Shown here one piece after another: positions 5,429 through 6,911 of a stretch of DNA of 6,911 nt. The first letter of the stretch is position 1. Each line of letters opens with the position of its first letter. Made by a program: the position numbers and the translations under genes. Source of the DNA: G039029935 sp039029935 (GTDB lineage: Bacteria; Chloroflexota; Anaerolineae; Caldilineales; Caldilineaceae); contig JBCCFC010000736.1 in NCBI GenBank assembly GCA_039029935.1, positions 1 to 6,911 of the forward strand, read 5' to 3'. Below the pieces are notes generated by a model. It did no database searches. It had not been told where the DNA came from and saw nothing but the letters and a program-made list of their open reading frames with translations.

Positions 5429-6553
5429 TCATTGGTATGGGTGCATTCTCTCTTTAAGAGGCAACGAAATCCGTCCCCCAGCCGCATGTGCTGCCGCCAT
5501 CGCCTGAATCAATTCCAGCGACGCCCGCGCCCGTTCACCACTGCCTAAAGGCTCGCGGTCTTCTTCAACCGCTGCCATCAAATCAAGGATAAGCCGTTGG
5601 TTGGCTATCTGTATCAATCGCTGTGACGAAATATCCGAATTATCGGGTAATTCACCGGGGCCAGCTGTTGGCACAGGCACGGCCTCCCACTGATCATAAG
5701 ATGCACCTGGAATGACATACGCGTGTGGATATTTGTAGAGCCGTTTGGTAAAGCCAGCGCGCAGGGATAGCTGTCCCGTTTCACCGACAAAATCAACGCC
5801 AAAGAGGTCTTCCCCCGTGGCGAGATCGGCAAAGGATTCAAACAGCCCAATGACATCGTTTTCAAAACCAATGGTGGCGCGGACACCGTTTCCGGCGATG
5901 GGACCAATGCCTTCGTTGCCTTGACGCACATCATTCTCATCGGCCAGCCGTGACCCCGCCAGTAGCTCTGCGCTGACCCATTGGGCATCACCACCAAAGA
6001 GCCGCATCATGTCGAGGATGTGTGTCCCCAGCACCATGAGGTCCTGCCCGCCACCACGATGATCGAGCTTGCCATAGCCACGCATCAGGCGTAGTTTGCC
6101 GATCTCGCCCTGTTGAATGAGGGCGAGCGTGTGCAGTGTCGCTGGATGGAGTCGGCCCTGATGCGCCACTGCCATTTTGACACCCGCCGCCTCACACGCC
6201 GACAGCATGGCATCCGCTTCAGCCAGTGTTGCCGCCAATGGCTTTTCGATAAAGATATGCGCACCGACGGCTGCCACAGCCTGCACCATCTCCACCCGTT
6301 CTTCCAGGAAACGGGGCGCAATCGTCACCAAATTAGGACGCTCCGCCTGCAACATTTCCTTGTAATCGGCATAAGCTTTGGGGGCACCACTTCGCTTTTG
6401 GGCACGTGCGCGCCCCGTATCATCGACATCGGCAACGGCGATGGTTTCGATATTGGGGATGCCCTCAAAGGCAATGTCGAGGCCATGCCCGTAGTCGCCA
6501 CCTCCGGTATGACCGATGATGGCTCCTCTGAATTGTGTAGTTGATTCTGTCAT
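5429..6553 (-). CDS. Gfo/Idh/MocA-family NAD(P)-dependent oxidoreductase
   Basis: A 374-aa protein, typical family length. The N-terminal Rossmann domain begins FRGAIIGHTGGGDYGHG (8-24), a glycine-rich nucleotide-binding loop. The family EKP motif is at 103-105, within HIFIEKPLAATLAEAD; its Lys is the usual catalytic/cofactor residue. The C-terminal domain has GTHILDMMRLFGG (176-188), where H178 and D181 match the conserved catalytic His/Asp helix. Members oxidise or reduce sugars, inositols or sugar derivatives, and occasionally act as lyases; the substrate cannot be read. ATG at 6553 is chosen because AGGAGA (6569-6564) lies 10 nt upstream. An in-frame ATG at 6613 would add 20 residues (starting MRTSIILS) that do not fit the Rossmann start and lack a clear ribosome site. 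It is transcribed alone from the promoter at 6639-6667 and is next to a sugar-acid dehydratase locus, which suggests a linked sugar pathway. Confidence 0.9.
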   Translation of the reverse strand: MTESTTQFRGAIIGHTGGGDYGHGLDIAFEGIPNIETIAVADVDDTGRARAQKRSGAPKAYADYKEMLQAERPNLVTIAPRFLEERVEMVQAVAAVGAHIFIEKPLAATLAEADAMLSACEAAGVKMAVAHQGRLHPATLHTLALIQQGEIGKLRLMRGYGKLDHRGGGQDLMVLGTHILDMMRLFGGDAQWVSAELLAGSRLADENDVRQGNEGIGPIAGNGVRATIGFENDVIGLFESFADLATGEDLFGVDFVGETGQLSLRAGFTKRLYKYPHAYVIPGASYDQWEAVPVPTAGPGELPDNSDISSQRLIQIANQRLILDLMAAVEEDREPLGSGERARASLELIQAMAAAHAAGGRISLPLKERMHPYQ

Positions 6554-6638
6554 TTGGTCACTATCTCCTGCTGGTTGGTATGTGCAGACAGACAGTATGA
6601 TTGAAGTCCTCATGTCTACACAATGATTTTGATGATTA

Positions 6639-6667
6639 ATGCTATGCTAAACAAGTAAGAATGTCAA
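6639..6667 (-). promoter_or_regulatory. Sigma70-type promoter of the oxidoreductase gene
   Basis: On the minus strand a perfect TTGACA (6667-6662) is followed by a 17-nt spacer and TAGCAT (6644-6639), four of six to consensus. Transcription would start near 6632, leaving about 80 nt before the ATG at 6553. ATGCTA occurs twice in the plus reading (6639-6644 and 6644-6649), so the exact -10 register has an alternative. Confidence 0.6.
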
Positions 6668-6750
6668 CCAAACAAAAATCAGTGCGATATTGCGATTGGG
6701 AAATGGCACGACTGATGATTGTTACAATTACGATTCACAGGGTTTGTTTA

Positions 6751-6779
6751 TTGAAATTCAGGGCAAGGCAGATTATACT
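6751..6779 (+). promoter_or_regulatory. Sigma70-type promoter of the truncated membrane-protein gene
   Basis: TTGAAA (6751-6756), a 17-nt spacer and TATACT (6774-6779) make a near-consensus promoter pointing right. It would start near 6786 and give a leader of about 58 nt. It is divergent from the oxidoreductase promoter; about 83 bp separate the two -35 boxes, enough room for a shared regulator. Confidence 0.6.
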
Positions 6780-6843
6780 CCTGTGGGTTTGATTTTACTT
6801 ATTTGTTATCGCTGAACTATATATATAAGGAGAATTTGGATTT

Positions 6844-6911
6844 ATGTACACACCAATGTTACTACTACACAGCTATCTGCGCTGGATTATTGTGATTGTC
6901 ATGATTTATGC
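6844..6911 (+). CDS. N-terminus of a probable small membrane protein (cut by window end)
   Basis: Only 22 complete codons are present. AAGGAG (6827-6832) lies 11 nt before the ATG and a good promoter lies at 6751-6779, so a gene clearly starts here. The residues MYTPMLLLHSYLRW are followed by a run of Ile, Val and Met, which is the start of a transmembrane helix. A HS-x-LRW motif just before a helix is, from memory, seen in uncharacterised small multi-span membrane proteins sometimes labelled cytochrome b-like. Too little is present to name it. A second in-frame ATG at 6856 is possible. Confidence 0.6.
   Translation, partial: MYTPMLLLHSYLRWIIVIVMIY

Noticed and set aside
6113..6544. 143-codon plus-strand frame and shorter frames inside the oxidoreductase gene
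   Set aside because: They are antisense or out-of-frame to a gene with clear family motifs, and their translations are Cys/His/Arg-rich without domain character.
6554..6613. Upstream ATG for the oxidoreductase adding 20 residues
   Set aside because: It lacks a clear ribosome site and the family starts close to the Rossmann loop; ATG 6553 has AGGAGA at good spacing.

Overview
The window reads as a stretch of bacterial chromosome. Genes look moderately G+C-balanced and the spacers are AT-rich. Genes carry ordinary Shine-Dalgarno sites and several have recognisable sigma70-type promoters. The mix of an RraA-like aldolase, an enolase-superfamily sugar-acid dehydratase, a Gfo/Idh/MocA oxidoreductase and a ClbS/DinB-like protein is common in environmental Chloroflexota, Poribacteria and similar heterotrophs. 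I cannot assign a phylum from this evidence. I see no tRNA, rRNA, CRISPR, transposase, phage or defence gene.

Layout: 1-384 has no convincing gene but carries a 90-bp near-palindrome (285-374). An extended -10 promoter (384-392) then drives an RraA/HMG-aldolase-like gene (425-1162, +). Directly after its stop lies a long hairpin built from 15-bp tandem repeats on both arms (about 1171-1279). A small terminator-like hairpin (1351-1373) closes the opposing transcript.

From 4645 down to 1378 on the minus strand runs a probable four-gene operon: an EamA/DMT permease (4520-3624), a ClbS/DfsB-like DinB-fold protein (3606-3052), a 161-aa conserved-looking protein of unknown function (3049-2564) and a galactonate-dehydratase-like enolase-superfamily enzyme (2538-1378). 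Spacings are 17, 2 and 25 bp. A good promoter (TTGTCA-17-TAGAAT) lies upstream of the permease. A 127-aa unknown protein (5153-4770, -) has a strong hairpin in its leader. A Gfo/Idh/MocA oxidoreductase (6553-5429, -) is separated by a divergent promoter region from a truncated membrane-protein gene (6844 to the window end, +).

Together the dehydratase, the RraA-like aldolase and the Gfo/Idh/MocA oxidoreductase suggest use of sugars or sugar acids: oxidation, dehydration to a 2-keto-3-deoxy acid, then retro-aldol cleavage. The permease could move a substrate or product. This pathway is inference from family and proximity only. The most unusual features are non-coding: the 15-bp-repeat hairpin, whose outer and inner units show a compensatory base-pair change, and the 90-bp palindromic element next to the rraA-like promoter. 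I find no clear evidence of a new multi-gene system.
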